Source: Acidobacteriaceae bacterium (lineage in GTDB: Bacteria; Acidobacteriota; Terriglobia; Terriglobales; Acidobacteriaceae). From it: 64,000 bases of DNA. The notes under the pieces were generated by a model that was given only the letters and a program-made list of their open reading frames with translations, was not told the origin of the DNA and made no database searches. Each line of letters opens with the position of its first letter. The stretch's first letter is position 1. The stretch lies in NCBI GenBank assembly GCA_003134655.1, contig PLBY01000070.1:1-64000 (forward strand), written 5' to 3'. A program made the translations under genes and the position numbers. This document shows positions 7,393-17,151 of this stretch, one piece after another.

Positions 7393-7851
7393 ATGACACT
7401 TCTGGACGCGCAAGAGTACGACCCGGAAAAGGGACGCAAACGCAAGCGGCGGATCATCTCGGCGATCGCGATCGTGTTGTTGGTGCTGTGCCTCGGCTGG
7501 TGGTTCCGCTACTATCCGCAGGAACGCATCGTCGGGCACTTCTTCGATGCCCTGCAGCGGCAGGACTACAAGACAGCTTACGGCATATGGATGCACGATC
7601 CGCAGTGGGAGCAGCATGTCGATCAGCATCCGAAATATCCGTTCAACGAGTTCTATCAGGACTGGGGCCCGGGCGGAGAATGGGGACTCATCAAGACCCA
7701 GAAAGTCTTTGCTGCGAGCCCCTGCCCCGGCGGCGGCACCGGCGTGGTTGTCGATGTCATAGTAAACGACCGCACGAAGCACGCGCAGGTGTGGGTGGAA
7801 AGGTCCGACAAGACGCTCAGCTATCCGCCGTGTGAGCTGCTGTTCCGCTGA
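7393..7851 (+). CDS. Hypothetical single-pass membrane protein
   Basis: A 152-residue protein of unknown function. A basic N-terminus (KGRKRKRR) is followed by one membrane segment (IISAIAIVLLVLCLGWWF) and an extracytoplasmic domain of about 110 residues. That domain has the HFFDALQRQDYKTAYGIW pattern seen in NTF2-like folds, and two Cys (in SPCPGG and PPCELL) that could pair. GAGAGG lies directly before the ATG. It follows the efflux permease by 53 bases on the same strand and could belong to that operon. Confidence 0.7.
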   Translation: MTLLDAQEYDPEKGRKRKRRIISAIAIVLLVLCLGWWFRYYPQERIVGHFFDALQRQDYKTAYGIWMHDPQWEQHVDQHPKYPFNEFYQDWGPGGEWGLIKTQKVFAASPCPGGGTGVVVDVIVNDRTKHAQVWVERSDKTLSYPPCELLFR

Positions 7852-7860
7852 AGTGTTCGT

Positions 7861-8811
7861 TTAGGCGGGAGCCTTGGCTAGCGATTCCAGCGCCTTAGTT
7901 AGGGAAGCGTCATCGGTGACATTCGCGCAGGATTTCGAGCGGTCGATCTGCCGCATCAGGCCGCACAGAACTTTCCCCGGCCCCACTTCGATGAACATCT
8001 GCACGCCCTGCGCAATGAGCAGGTGCATGCACTGCTCCCACTTTACCGATCCCGTGACTTGGCGGACGAGCGTGGCGCGGGCGCGTAGATCGTCCGTTAC
8101 CAATTCAGCGTCCACGTTGCAAGCAACGGGATAGACGGGCTTCTGCAGCTTGAGAGCGTCGAGATCTTTTTCCAGACGGTCTTGCGCCGGCTTCATTAGC
8201 GAACAATGGAAAGGTGCGCTGACGGGCAAGAGCTTGGCGCGCTTGGCGCCGCGTTCGTCGGCAAGCTTCGCAGCGCGCTCGACGGCTGCCGTGTTGCCGG
8301 AGATGACGATCTGTTCCGGCGAATTAATGTTGGCGGGTTCGCAGACTTCGCCTTGCGCCGCGTCGTGGCAGACTGCGGCGACTTTCGCGGCGTCCATACC
8401 GAGGATAGCGGCCATCGCGCCTACGCCTACGGGTACGGCCTCCTGCATGTACTTGCCGCGATTGCGCACGGTGCGGAGGGCGTCGGCAAAGCTGAAAGTT
8501 CCGGAAGCGACGTGCGCGGAGTATTCGCCGAGGCTGTGTCCCGCGACGTAGCTGGGCTTCGGGATGCGCGTCTCCAACACCCGGAGAGCCGCGATCGACA
8601 CAGTTAGAATCGCCGGCTGCGTGATTTCGGTCAGACGTAGTTGATCTTCCGGCCCTTCGAAGCACACCGTGGAGAGTTTGTAGCCGAGGGCCTCGTCGGC
8701 CTCTTCAAATGTCTGCTTGGCAACCGAATACTTTTCCGCCAGATCCTTGCCCATGCCGACGGACTGCGAGCCCTGGCCGGGGAAGAGGAATGCAATGGTG
8801 TTTTCAGTCAT
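7861..8811 (-). CDS. fabD: Malonyl-CoA:ACP transacylase
   Basis: A 316-residue cytoplasmic enzyme that moves malonyl from CoA to acyl carrier protein in fatty acid synthesis. It shows LFPGQGSQSVGMG at the N-terminus, the nucleophile S93 in GHSLGEYSA, and the catalytic H202 in APFHCSLM. Length is normal for FabD. It is the last gene of a DUF177-rpmF-plsX-fabD run. fabH, which often sits between plsX and fabD, is missing and that gap is filled by a repeat. Confidence 0.95.
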   Translation of the reverse strand: MTENTIAFLFPGQGSQSVGMGKDLAEKYSVAKQTFEEADEALGYKLSTVCFEGPEDQLRLTEITQPAILTVSIAALRVLETRIPKPSYVAGHSLGEYSAHVASGTFSFADALRTVRNRGKYMQEAVPVGVGAMAAILGMDAAKVAAVCHDAAQGEVCEPANINSPEQIVISGNTAAVERAAKLADERGAKRAKLLPVSAPFHCSLMKPAQDRLEKDLDALKLQKPVYPVACNVDAELVTDDLRARATLVRQVTGSVKWEQCMHLLIAQGVQMFIEVGPGKVLCGLMRQIDRSKSCANVTDDASLTKALESLAKAPA

Positions 8812-8830
8812 GAGGATGATGAAGACTTAT

Positions 8831-8916
8831 TGTCTATCCTGAGCGCGCTCTTTGCGCGAAGGATCTCTGCACCTCGCCGCAGAATTGCATAGGTCCTTCG
8901 CTTCGCTCAGGATGAC
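8831..8916. repeat. CCTGAGCG...GAAGGATC-type inverted repeat
   Basis: The left arm TATCCTGAGCGCGCTC...GCGAAGGATC is mirrored, imperfectly, by GGTCCTTCGCTTCGCTCAGG and ATGACA. It is the same family as the perfect copy at 26968-27043. It fills the gap between plsX and fabD. Confidence 0.75.
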
Positions 8917-8929
8917 AGGATGTAAGTTG

Positions 8930-9964
8930 CTACACAGTACCGACTGTTGCCGGCCGAACTGCTGCCAGGCCACGCTCGATCGATCCGTTGATCCCGCGCT
9001 CGGAAAATTCTGCTGCCACGCGCACTGCATTCTTGATGGCGTTGGCATTCGACGAACCATGCGTGATGATGCACGCGCCCTTCACTCCCAGTAACGGCGC
9101 GCCGCCGTATTCGGTGTGATCGAGCCGCTTTTTGAAATCGGTGAACGCGCTGCGCGAGAGCAACGCTCCTACTTGCCGCGTGATGGTCGCCTTCAGCGAT
9201 TCCTTCAGCGCCGTACGGACCAAGTTCGCCACCCCTTCGGAAATCTTTAGTGCAACGTTGCCCACAAATCCGTCGGCCACGATGACGTCGATCTTCCCGT
9301 TGTACAGATCTCGCCCTTCCACATTGCCCACGAAGTTCAGCGGCAACTGCTTAAGCAGTTGGAACGCTTCGCGCGTGAGGTCGTTGCCCTTGCTTTCTTC
9401 TTCGCCAATCGAGAGCAAGCCAACTCGCGGTCCCGGCGTTCCCGGCCTCTTCCCAAACATGGCGCGGAAATAGATGTCGCCCATCACGGCGAATTGTTCG
9501 AGATTCTGCGGGGTGCAATCGACGTTTGCCCCCACATCGAGTAGCATTGCCGGATTCCCCGGAGCGGTCGGGAAGACCGCGGCGAGCGCAGGACGATCCA
9601 CGCCCGGAACCGCGCCCAGCACGACTTTCGCGGTAGCCATGGCCGCGCCGGTGTTGCCGGCGGTGACGAAGCCCGCGGCCTGTCCCTCGCGCACCATGCG
9701 CAAGCCGACACGCATGGAGGAATCGCGCTTGGCGCGGATCGCCTCTACCTTGTCTTCCATGGTAATGAATTCGCCGGCGTGGACGATTTCGATGGGCAGG
9801 CGCGCGGCCGCCGAATGGCGATCGAGTTCCGCCCTGACCACATTCTCCGGGCCGATCAGCAGCACCCGCATCCCGTATTGACGCGCCGCAAGTATGGCGC
9901 CCTCAATCTCGGGCTTAGGAGCGCGGTCGGAACCCATCGCATCCAGCGCGATCACGCTAGGCAT
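8930..9964 (-). CDS. plsX: Phosphate acyltransferase PlsX
   Basis: A 344-residue enzyme that makes acyl-phosphate from acyl-ACP, the first step of the PlsX/PlsY route to phosphatidic acid. It begins [20 protein letters not shown], the hallmark PlsX start, and contains [14 protein letters not shown] and [13 protein letters not shown], also typical. Length is normal. The start is 12 bases after rpmF, so the two are co-transcribed. Confidence 0.95.
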   Translation of the reverse strand: MPSVIALDAMGSDRAPKPEIEGAILAARQYGMRVLLIGPENVVRAELDRHSAAARLPIEIVHAGEFITMEDKVEAIRAKRDSSMRVGLRMVREGQAAGFVTAGNTGAAMATAKVVLGAVPGVDRPALAAVFPTAPGNPAMLLDVGANVDCTPQNLEQFAVMGDIYFRAMFGKRPGTPGPRVGLLSIGEEESKGNDLTREAFQLLKQLPLNFVGNVEGRDLYNGKIDVIVADGFVGNVALKISEGVANLVRTALKESLKATITRQVGALLSRSAFTDFKKRLDHTEYGGAPLLGVKGACIITHGSSNANAIKNAVRVAAEFSERGINGSIERGLAAVRPATVGTV

Positions 9965-9976
9965 GGTGTCTCTAAG

Positions 9977-10162
9977 TTAGCTGGCTTCTTTAACTTCGAG
10001 GACTTCGCGTCCCTTATAGAAACCGCACTTGGGGCATGCGCGGTGCGGCATCTTCTTCTCGTGACAGTTGGGGCACTCCGACAGACTGTGGGCCTTCAGG
10101 GAGTCGTGGGCTCGCCGGGTGGAAGTGCGCTTTTGTGAGTGTCGCCGTTTTGGATTAGGCAT
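9977..10162 (-). CDS. rpmF: 50S ribosomal protein L32
   Basis: A 61-residue protein beginning MPNPKRRHSQKRTSTRRAHD. It has a four-cysteine zinc site (C-x2-C in SECPNCHEKK and C-x2-C in RACPKCGFYKG), so this is the zinc-binding form. It lies between the DUF177 gene and plsX, the usual bacterial order. Confidence 0.96.
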   Translation of the reverse strand: MPNPKRRHSQKRTSTRRAHDSLKAHSLSECPNCHEKKMPHRACPKCGFYKGREVLEVKEAS

Positions 10163-10184
10163 GGTATTGAATTCCTCTCAAGAA

Positions 10185-10334
10185 AGCTGTCAGCTCTCAG
10201 CCGTCAGCTCTCAGCTTGATTCTGAATGCTGCCTGCCGACAGCTATCCTGCAAAAACTAAACTTCCATCCGAGATGCGCTCAATCATCGATGGAGCGTCG
10301 GTGGCTGAAAGCTGATGGCTGATGGCTGACAGCT
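10185..10334. repeat. AGCTSTCAGC-type inverted repeat
   Basis: The left arm AGCTGTCAGCTCTCAGCCG... (10185-10216) is mirrored by GGCTGAAAGCTGATGGCTGA...CAGCT (10303-10334). It separates the DUF177 gene from rpmF, which are usually adjacent. The 86-base centre shows no gene. Confidence 0.75.
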
Positions 10335-10336
10335 TC

Positions 10337-10888
10337 TTAGTGTTCCAGTTTGCTGCGAATTTCCCGCAACGCCGTCCATCTGGGATCTTCGATCGCAGTC
10401 GTGCAGGAACACTGTTCTTCGTTCAAATTCTTGCCGCAATGCACGCACAAACCACGGCAGTCCTCGCGGCATGTGACTTTCAACGGCAACGCCAGCAGCA
10501 CCTGCTCGCGCAAAACGTCTTCCAGCAGAATGCCGTCGCCTTGATAATAGCCGATCTCGGCTTCCGCGTCGGTCACCGAAAGCTCGTCGCGACCGGCATC
10601 GGCTCCGAGCGGACGGTAGAGCAATTCGAACTCGCGGACGATGTCCTGAGCGACCGGCTCAACACAGCGCGCACACTGCAACTCGAGGCCAGCCGACAGG
10701 CGCCCTCGCAGGCGTATGTCCTTGATGACCTCATGCTTGCCGTGATGCTCCTCGACGATTTCGGCGTGTCCCGAAGCCTGCAGGGGTGTGCGCTGCCGGG
10801 CCTCGCCTCCCAAGTCGATGACACCGGGTTGAAACACCTCCTCAAAATCCAGAGGGTGGCGTTCCAATTCATGGATGTCGAGGAACAT
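10337..10888 (-). CDS. DUF177 (YceD-like) protein
   Basis: A 183-residue protein of the DUF177 family, found upstream of rpmF in most bacteria and linked in other organisms to 23S rRNA metabolism. Visible features are LQCARCVEPV and CREDCRGLCVHCGKNLNEEQ, which give the paired cysteines of this family. It is the first gene of the run to rpmF, plsX and fabD. Confidence 0.85.
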   Translation of the reverse strand: MFLDIHELERHPLDFEEVFQPGVIDLGGEARQRTPLQASGHAEIVEEHHGKHEVIKDIRLRGRLSAGLELQCARCVEPVAQDIVREFELLYRPLGADAGRDELSVTDAEAEIGYYQGDGILLEDVLREQVLLALPLKVTCREDCRGLCVHCGKNLNEEQCSCTTAIEDPRWTALREIRSKLEH

Positions 10889-11066
10889 AGCGAAACCTCC
10901 GCGTCAATGTCGCGAACCCAGTTGAGCTAACCCAGGCCCGCGGAAGCACGCCAAGAGGCGTAAGTACCGCAAGGAGCAAGACTTAGGATAATTGGGGGAG
11001 GGCGGAGGTGTCAAGAAAGAGGGCCAGTTCGCTGTTGAGCCGTGTGATGCGGGAAGGGAGACCTTT

Positions 11067-11142
11067 AACCACTAAGGACACCAAGGTCCACGAAGGAAAT
11101 CGACCAATAAAACCTCCGTGATACTTCGTGTCCTTCGTGGTT
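11067..11142. repeat. ACCACTAAGGACACC-type inverted repeat
   Basis: AACCACTAAGGACACCAAGG... and CCACGAAGG in the left arm are mirrored by CCTCCGTGATACTTCGTGTC and CTTCGTGGTT. The element occupies much of the 279-base gap between the DUF177 and ABC permease genes. A half-copy is at 3102-3138. Confidence 0.65.
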
Positions 11143-11167
11143 CAGGTTTCGAATTCAGCTCAAGCGG

Positions 11168-12925
11168 CTAGTCCCCCAGCCGCAGCGCTTCAATCGTCTG
11201 CGTCGGGGATTCCTCGAAAATCAGCCTTCTCTCGAGTTCAGTGCTGCTCTTCCCGAGGTAGTGCGGAATGTACCACAGCACCAACGCAAAGGGTGCGAGG
11301 CTGAGCAGTCGTAGCGGCTCGGCTAGCGCCGACGATTCGAACTCCAGCGTTGAAACGGCATAGATCAGGAATCCGAAACAGCCGGACAGCAGTGTCACGA
11401 AGGAATGTTGTTTGAAGAGCGGAAGCGTGCAGGTGAACGGAATCTTGCGAAAACGAATCAACACGATGTTCGTTAACAACAGCGCCCAGGTCACCACCAG
11501 CAGCGTGTGGAGGCATGCGATCAACCAGCCTTCCAGGTAAACGTAGACGGGAAATGCAATGACGAAGAGCCAAGGCAACACCAGGATCAGAATCATCCGT
11601 CTCGCCAGGCCCGTACACTCTTGTCCGTCTGGATCGATCATCAGCTGGAAGATCCAGTTGGAACGCAACTCCGCCGGGATCTCGAAGACGACACGCAGGC
11701 CGACAATGATCAGGAAGCTCAGAATGAATGGGATCGAAAGAGCGTCAGGCGTGAGCGCTGCCTGGCGCAACGACTTGCCGCCGTCAAACGCATCCATCAG
11801 AGCCTGAGAAGCCAGGACGAGGGCGAGCCCGCCCACCGCGGTCAGAACGAGGCGATGCGCTTCACTGCGGAGCAGGGTTTTACCTACAAACCGAAAGCCA
11901 GCTTTGTGGAATGGCGTGCGCAGCGCCAGGCGATCTAACAGAAGGCCGAAGCGCCACGTCCTCCATGTGCGAGCACTCGCAGATCCGTCTGCAATCTCTG
12001 CGATGCGCACGAAGTGGCGCCGGTAACCGATTACGTAGGTGCAAAGCGCGACCAATGCCACGGTCGCGAGTCCGGGCAGGGCAAGCCTCGATAACTCCGT
12101 GAGCACGGGACCGGCGCGTCCCCGTAACGCTTGGCACAGACCGAGGAACCAACACGAAGGAATGAGAGCGATCCATCGGGGCGATGGTGCACGACGCAGC
12201 AGTTGCGGCACCGCGAAGCTGGTACACAAGAGCGCGACCAGGCAGACCACAACGACACCGCGGAAGTAGGCCGAGAATCGTCGAAAAGCTCGGGGCGGGA
12301 GAACTGCCATCAGCAGGCCGATGATCGAAAACACGGCAAAGAATGCGAAAACGCTGGCCAGCAGCACTCCGATGGCATGGACCACCGCAAACTCTACGAA
12401 GAACAGAAACTTGCTCTGGGTTGCTCCTACAACCGCAGGGAATAGAATGCACGATGCCGCGTTGACGTCGAACGCGACCAGGGCCACCAGAAACAGCACC
12501 GCGACGAGATTGGCAAAGAAGATTGTCCGCGTGGAAATCGGCAGCGGAACCAGATTCATGTAGTCGCGGCGATCGGGGAAGATGGCATCCCATCGCCAGA
12601 CGGCGACGGCGCCAGTGACGGTCATCGAGAGGACGATGAAGAAGTATTCGTCGGGAAGCGCGACCAGCAACGGGTCGACGTTCGTGGCTCCCCGCAGCCA
12701 TTGCAGGAAAGTTCCATACTTATTCAGCAAGAGGATCGAAACGAATCCTCCGGGCATGGCAAGCAAGGTGAGTACGAGCCCGATGCCGAGATCGAGGCCC
12801 TCCGCATCGGAGTCGCCGCCGCCGCGAAAGACGCGGGCCGCGAAGAGGTACACCATCCGCCAGAAAGGACGCTGGCGGCGCACTTCCCACTTGTTGCATA
12901 CCGCGTCGAGTGCCTCGGCAATCAT
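11168..12925 (-). CDS. Large ABC-2-like membrane permease
   Basis: A 585-residue polytopic membrane protein with about 12 predicted segments (for example GLVLTLLAMPGGFVSILLL, YFFIVLSMTVTGAVAVW, LVVTWALLLTNIVLI). I do not recognise a named family. Its stop-to-start arrangement with the downstream-listed ATPase (overlap at 12922-12925) identifies it as that ATPase's membrane partner. PLPISTRTIFFANL near residue 130 matches the cytoplasmic coupling region seen in ABC-2 permeases of this size. The substrate is unknown. Confidence 0.75.
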   Translation of the reverse strand: MIAEALDAVCNKWEVRRQRPFWRMVYLFAARVFRGGGDSDAEGLDLGIGLVLTLLAMPGGFVSILLLNKYGTFLQWLRGATNVDPLLVALPDEYFFIVLSMTVTGAVAVWRWDAIFPDRRDYMNLVPLPISTRTIFFANLVAVLFLVALVAFDVNAASCILFPAVVGATQSKFLFFVEFAVVHAIGVLLASVFAFFAVFSIIGLLMAVLPPRAFRRFSAYFRGVVVVCLVALLCTSFAVPQLLRRAPSPRWIALIPSCWFLGLCQALRGRAGPVLTELSRLALPGLATVALVALCTYVIGYRRHFVRIAEIADGSASARTWRTWRFGLLLDRLALRTPFHKAGFRFVGKTLLRSEAHRLVLTAVGGLALVLASQALMDAFDGGKSLRQAALTPDALSIPFILSFLIIVGLRVVFEIPAELRSNWIFQLMIDPDGQECTGLARRMILILVLPWLFVIAFPVYVYLEGWLIACLHTLLVVTWALLLTNIVLIRFRKIPFTCTLPLFKQHSFVTLLSGCFGFLIYAVSTLEFESSALAEPLRLLSLAPFALVLWYIPHYLGKSSTELERRLIFEESPTQTIEALRLGD

Positions 12926-13692
12926 GCGGCCTTCGTTTTCATGACGCTGACAATGTCGCGCGCCACAGTCATCGTGTCCACGTCATCGACCAGGTGAAGA
13001 AACGTATTCTCCAGGGACTGCCCGAGGATATGGCCGATGTTCTCTACAGAGTCCTGCGCGATCACGACGCCTTTGCGGAGGATCAGCACGTCGGAGCAGA
13101 TTTTTTCGACGACCTCGAGCACATGCGAGCAATAGAACACGAGTTTGCCCTGCTGTCCGAGCGCCTGCACCAGGTTCTTGAAGATCAGCGCCGAAGTGAC
13201 ATCGAGTCCGGAGAGCGGTTCGTCAAAGATGAAGATTTCCGGATCGTCCATGATGGCGGCGATCAGTAAAATGCGCTGCCGCATTCCCTTCGAGTACGAT
13301 CCGATCGTGGCGTGCCGGCTGGGATGCAGGGAGAACAGTTCCAGCAGGGAATCGATCTTCTTGCCGAGGTCGGTGCGCTCCATCCCGCGCAGCGTTCCGA
13401 TCAGTTCCAGGTACTCCCAGCCGCTCAAGTACGGATACAGATGCGGTTCTTCAGGAACGTAGCCGAGAAGCTTGCGGTACGCCGCCAGGTCCTCCTGAAT
13501 GTTGTGGCCGTCGAACTGAACCACGCCTCGTGTGGGTTGCAGCAATCCGGTGAGCATCTTGACCGTGGTGCTCTTGCCGGAACCGTTGGGGCCAAGACAA
13601 CCGAGCACCTGTCCCGGACGCAATGATAAGGACAAATCCTGCACTGCCGGGAGCGACGCGTAGCGCTTGGTCAAGTGCACGGCTTCGAGCAT
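12922..13692 (-). CDS. ABC transporter ATP-binding protein
   Basis: A 256-residue ATPase: Walker A CLGPNGSGKSTTVKM, signature SYSKGMRQRILLIAAI, Walker B IFIFDEPLSGLDV, and the switch histidine in VFYCSHVLEV. The signature reads YSKGM, as in many ABC-2/CcmA-type ATPases. It is translated first, then overlaps the permease gene by four bases, so the two form a simple exporter. No adaptor protein is encoded next to it. Confidence 0.88.
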   Translation of the reverse strand: MLEAVHLTKRYASLPAVQDLSLSLRPGQVLGCLGPNGSGKSTTVKMLTGLLQPTRGVVQFDGHNIQEDLAAYRKLLGYVPEEPHLYPYLSGWEYLELIGTLRGMERTDLGKKIDSLLELFSLHPSRHATIGSYSKGMRQRILLIAAIMDDPEIFIFDEPLSGLDVTSALIFKNLVQALGQQGKLVFYCSHVLEVVEKICSDVLILRKGVVIAQDSVENIGHILGQSLENTFLHLVDDVDTMTVARDIVSVMKTKAA

Positions 13693-13803
13693 GGACCACC
13701 TCGCGAGGCGGAGTGTTCAGACGAGACGCGGAGAGAGAACCCTGTAATGCTCGGTTAGACACCCGGAACGGTCAATAGGTTCCGGGGGATTTGTTGGGGA
13801 CGA

Positions 13804-14943
13804 TTAGTGGCTCGCGGGCATGTTCAGGCCCAGAGCTTTAACCGTCATCTCATCCAGCGTGGCCTTGCCGTCTTTCTGCGTGACCACGCCGAAGTTGCCG
13901 GAATAGTCCCACATGGCCCAGCCGATGTTGTGGCGTTCGAGGGACGTGCGCACGTCCTTGATCCACGCCGATCGATCTTGGGGCTCGGAGAAATCCCGGA
14001 ACACGCCGAACTCGTTGCAGACTAGCGGCACCCCGCGCTGCTTAGCCCAGTCGGCAGCCTGATTGATTTCGGCTTCAATGCGTGATGCGTCCCAGTGATC
14101 CTGTCCGTAACGAATGACCTGCATACGATCGCGCGCCTCGGGTAGCAGCGTCGCGACCTGCGCGGCATTCTCCGGCAAGGACGGATAATGCAGGCCCTTC
14201 AGCCAATGCCAGTAATATGCTCCCCACGTGGCTCCCTGATGGGTGAAGATGTGCGGCTCGTAGAAATGAAACACGTAGATGACGTTAGTGTCGGGCAGCG
14301 GCTCAAGGAAGACCAGGTCGTCATCGTCGTCCCAGCGCGCGCCCGCGGCGATGATCGTGTTCGCGGGCGCAGCGCGCCGAATGGCGGCGGCCAGCTTCGC
14401 TTCGACGCCGTACCAGCGGTAGGCGTCGCGCATCTCCGGTTCGTTCAGGATTTCGAAGAAGACGCGGTCGGGATCGAGCGGTGCGTAGCGTTTTGCCACC
14501 ATGCTCCAGAAATCGGCGAAGCGTTCCACGAATTCATCTTCCTTCGCCAAACGAGCTTTGAAGTCGGAGTCGGGATGCATGTCGATCTCAACCGCGAGGC
14601 CGGCGTCGAGAATCATTTTGACCGCGGCATCGAGAAGGCTGAAATAGTCCGCGCTGCCCTCGCGATGGCGTGCGGCGTCCATGAAGGGCTGCGGGTTCAC
14701 GCTCAGGCGCACGTGATCGAATCCGGCTGACTTGATCAGCGCGATATCGGTCGCTGTGGTCCAGGTCTGCAGGTGTTCCCTCGTGTATCCCTTGGCGTCG
14801 TAGACTTGCGCGAACCATCCGCTGAGATTCACGCCGTGGCGAATGTGCGCGAGGCGCGCGGTGGGAACCGAGGAGGCCGGGGTACTTTGCGCTAGCGATG
14901 CGGCGGAGAGAAGTAGAATGACGGCGATCCATGTGCGAAACAT
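13804..14943 (-). CDS. Secreted GH5-type glycoside hydrolase
   Basis: A 379-residue protein with a Sec signal peptide (TWIAVILLLSAASLAQS). The TIM-barrel motifs of clan GH-A are clear: RHGVNLSGWF, HVRLSVNP, the acid/base E168 in FFEILNEPEM, and the nucleophile E311 in LVCNEFGVF. It would hydrolyse beta-glucan or beta-mannan outside the cytoplasm. The subfamily cannot be told by eye. A single-gene unit upstream of molybdoenzyme pair 1. Confidence 0.85.
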   Translation of the reverse strand: MFRTWIAVILLLSAASLAQSTPASSVPTARLAHIRHGVNLSGWFAQVYDAKGYTREHLQTWTTATDIALIKSAGFDHVRLSVNPQPFMDAARHREGSADYFSLLDAAVKMILDAGLAVEIDMHPDSDFKARLAKEDEFVERFADFWSMVAKRYAPLDPDRVFFEILNEPEMRDAYRWYGVEAKLAAAIRRAAPANTIIAAGARWDDDDDLVFLEPLPDTNVIYVFHFYEPHIFTHQGATWGAYYWHWLKGLHYPSLPENAAQVATLLPEARDRMQVIRYGQDHWDASRIEAEINQAADWAKQRGVPLVCNEFGVFRDFSEPQDRSAWIKDVRTSLERHNIGWAMWDYSGNFGVVTQKDGKATLDEMTVKALGLNMPASH

Positions 14944-14985
14944 AGGTCCTCTCTAAATGAAAATGTCTGTGCCGCTGTCCGCGCG

Positions 14986-15030
14986 GAGGGCGAGACGCCC
15001 TCCGGACAGCCGGCGGGACGCCGGCGCTAC
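14986..15030. repeat. GGACAGCCGGCGGGACGCC-type intergenic repeat
   Basis: GAGGGCGAGACGCCCTCCGG and GCCGGCGGGACGCCGGCGCT form two short back-to-back hairpins. The end, GACAGCC...GGCGCTAC, recurs at 53489-53514. Confidence 0.6.
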
Positions 15031-15036
15031 TCGCGT

Positions 15037-17151
15037 TCAGCCGAGAATTGGCAAAGCGCGGATTCGCTTCTTCGTGGCCGCGTAGATTGCGTTGCACAGG
15101 GCGGGAGCGACCGGCGGGACTGAGGGCTCGCCGATTCCCGTCGGGACCTCTGCACTGGGAACGGCGTAGACCTCGACTGCGGGCGTCTCTTCCATGCGCA
15201 GCGGAGCGTAGTCGTCGAAGTTGCCTTGGACGACGCGGCCTTTTTCGATCGTGATCTTCGCGCGTAGCGCGTTGCCGAGTCCGTAGACGATTCCACCCTG
15301 AATCTGCTGCTCCAGAATGGCCGGATTCACGACTTGCCCGCAGTCGACCACCGCGACGACTCGATGCACCCGCGGTTCGTCCTTCTCCATCGTGATCTCG
15401 ACCACTTCTGCCATGTACGAGGCGAAACAGCCGAAGCAGGCGACGCCGCGATAGTGGCCGGCGGGAAGAGGCTTGTCCCATCCTGATTTCTCGGCGGCCA
15501 GTTGCAGCACGGCGCGCATGCGCGCGGTGTGCCAGGTCGTCGTGAAATAGGTCAGGTCCTGATCCTTTGCCAGCAGCTTCAGCCGGTACTGCAACGGATC
15601 TTTGTTCGCCGCGACCGCCAGTTCGTCGATGAAACTCTCGAGCGCAAACGCGGCCTGCAGCGCGTAGACTGAGCGCATCCAACCCAGAGGTACCGGCGTC
15701 TCGGCCATCACGTAGTCGACGGAATAGTTGGGGATTCCGTAGACCGGTCCGGCTTCGTCGGGCAGATCGGGATCGACTCCATTCGGAGTCGGCTGGCCTT
15801 TTTGCCCGCTAATCGAGGGCGCGATGAGGCGATGCGTCAGCGCAACGGGCATTCCCGATCCATCGAGCGTGGCGCTGAGTTGGTGCAGGCTTGCGGGACG
15901 GTATGTGGAGAAGCGCATGTCGTCTTCGCGCGTCCAGATCACTTTCACCGGAGCGCTGATCGCCTTCGATACGAGCGCGGCTTCGACGGCGTAGTCGTGT
16001 TCGAGGCGGCGGCCGAAGCCTCCACCCATCAGCGTGACGTTGACTTTGACTTGATCCGGATCGAGGCCGATGGCTGTGGCGACCGAGTCACGGCAATCCT
16101 GCGGAACCTGCGTCGGCGCCCACAATTCGCACTTCGTGCCTTGATAGTGTGCGGTGCAATTGCCCGGCTCCATGGCAGCGTGCGCCATGAAAGGCAGCGT
16201 GTACTCGGCGGAGATTTTCTTTCCCGAAGCTTTTGCGGGATCTCCGGCCAAGAACAAGTTTGCAGGCTTCTTCGATGCGGCCTTCAGCGAGGCCATGACT
16301 GCGGCGGTGTTCAGATCCTTGTTCGCGCCCTCATCCCAAGTGACGTTCAACACGCGGCGGCCTTCCATCGCGCTCCAAACACTGTCGGCAACCACGGCGA
16401 CGGCTGAGTCGCCGATCTTGCCGACGTAACTCACGCCGGAGATCTTCCTCGATTCCTTGTCATCGAAGGCCGAGACTTTTCCGCCGATCGTGGGGCATCG
16501 CGAGAGCACCGCGAACTTCATGTCAGGCACGCGGAAGTCGATGCCGAAGATGGCGTCGCCCTTCACCTTCGCGGGCGAATCGACGCGTGGCAGGCGTTGT
16601 CCGACGATCTTGTAGTCTTTGCTCTGCTTCAGTGTGACGTCAGTCGGAATGGGGAGCGTCGCGGCTTTGCTGGCGAGTTCTCCGTAGGTCAGGCTGCGAT
16701 TGGTGGAGGCGTGCTTGATGTGACCATTCTCGGCGGTGCAGGTCGAGCGCGGGACGTTCCAGGTCAACGCGCCGGCGGAGATCAACATCTCGCGCGCGGA
16801 GGCTCCGGCTTTGCGCATGGGATCCCACGTGGTGCGGATGCTGGCGCTGCCTCCAGTCGTCTGATCGCCGTAGAGCGTGCTCGCTCCGGCCTGCTCGATT
16901 TCGATCTGCTTCCAGTCGGCTTCTAGTTCTTCTGCGAGGATCATGGGCAATGCAGTGCGCACGCCTTGTCCCATCTCGGAGCGTGCGACGACGATCGTGA
17001 CTATGTTGTCGGGCGTGATCCGGAGATATGCGTTGGGCGAGAAGGATTGTTCCGGCGAGCCGGATTTGTGCGGCAGATAGAAGCCGATCACGAGTCCCGC
17101 GCCGGCGGCGACTCCGGCAGCGACGAATTCACGGCGGGAAAGTGGGCTCAT
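15037..17151 (-). CDS. Molybdopterin-binding subunit, isoquinoline 1-oxidoreductase type (pair 1)
   Basis: A 704-residue protein of the xanthine oxidase family, IorB-like branch. It begins [20 protein letters not shown], a Tat signal with twin arginine. It contains [38 protein letters not shown] (molybdopterin contact) and a C-terminal [14 protein letters not shown] with the conserved catalytic Glu. It probably oxidises an aldehyde or N-heterocycle in the periplasm. The start at 17151 is chosen because of the Tat signal and the ATGA overlap with the small subunit; the frame is open further upstream but that part is only the shadow of the small-subunit gene. Confidence 0.88.
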   Translation of the reverse strand: MSPLSRREFVAAGVAAGAGLVIGFYLPHKSGSPEQSFSPNAYLRITPDNIVTIVVARSEMGQGVRTALPMILAEELEADWKQIEIEQAGASTLYGDQTTGGSASIRTTWDPMRKAGASAREMLISAGALTWNVPRSTCTAENGHIKHASTNRSLTYGELASKAATLPIPTDVTLKQSKDYKIVGQRLPRVDSPAKVKGDAIFGIDFRVPDMKFAVLSRCPTIGGKVSAFDDKESRKISGVSYVGKIGDSAVAVVADSVWSAMEGRRVLNVTWDEGANKDLNTAAVMASLKAASKKPANLFLAGDPAKASGKKISAEYTLPFMAHAAMEPGNCTAHYQGTKCELWAPTQVPQDCRDSVATAIGLDPDQVKVNVTLMGGGFGRRLEHDYAVEAALVSKAISAPVKVIWTREDDMRFSTYRPASLHQLSATLDGSGMPVALTHRLIAPSISGQKGQPTPNGVDPDLPDEAGPVYGIPNYSVDYVMAETPVPLGWMRSVYALQAAFALESFIDELAVAANKDPLQYRLKLLAKDQDLTYFTTTWHTARMRAVLQLAAEKSGWDKPLPAGHYRGVACFGCFASYMAEVVEITMEKDEPRVHRVVAVVDCGQVVNPAILEQQIQGGIVYGLGNALRAKITIEKGRVVQGNFDDYAPLRMEETPAVEVYAVPSAEVPTGIGEPSVPPVAPALCNAIYAATKKRIRALPILG

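Noticed and set aside
8828..8929. Possible remnant of fabH between plsX and fabD
   Set aside because: The gap is about 100 bases and is entirely accounted for by an inverted repeat, with no fabH-like coding sequence.
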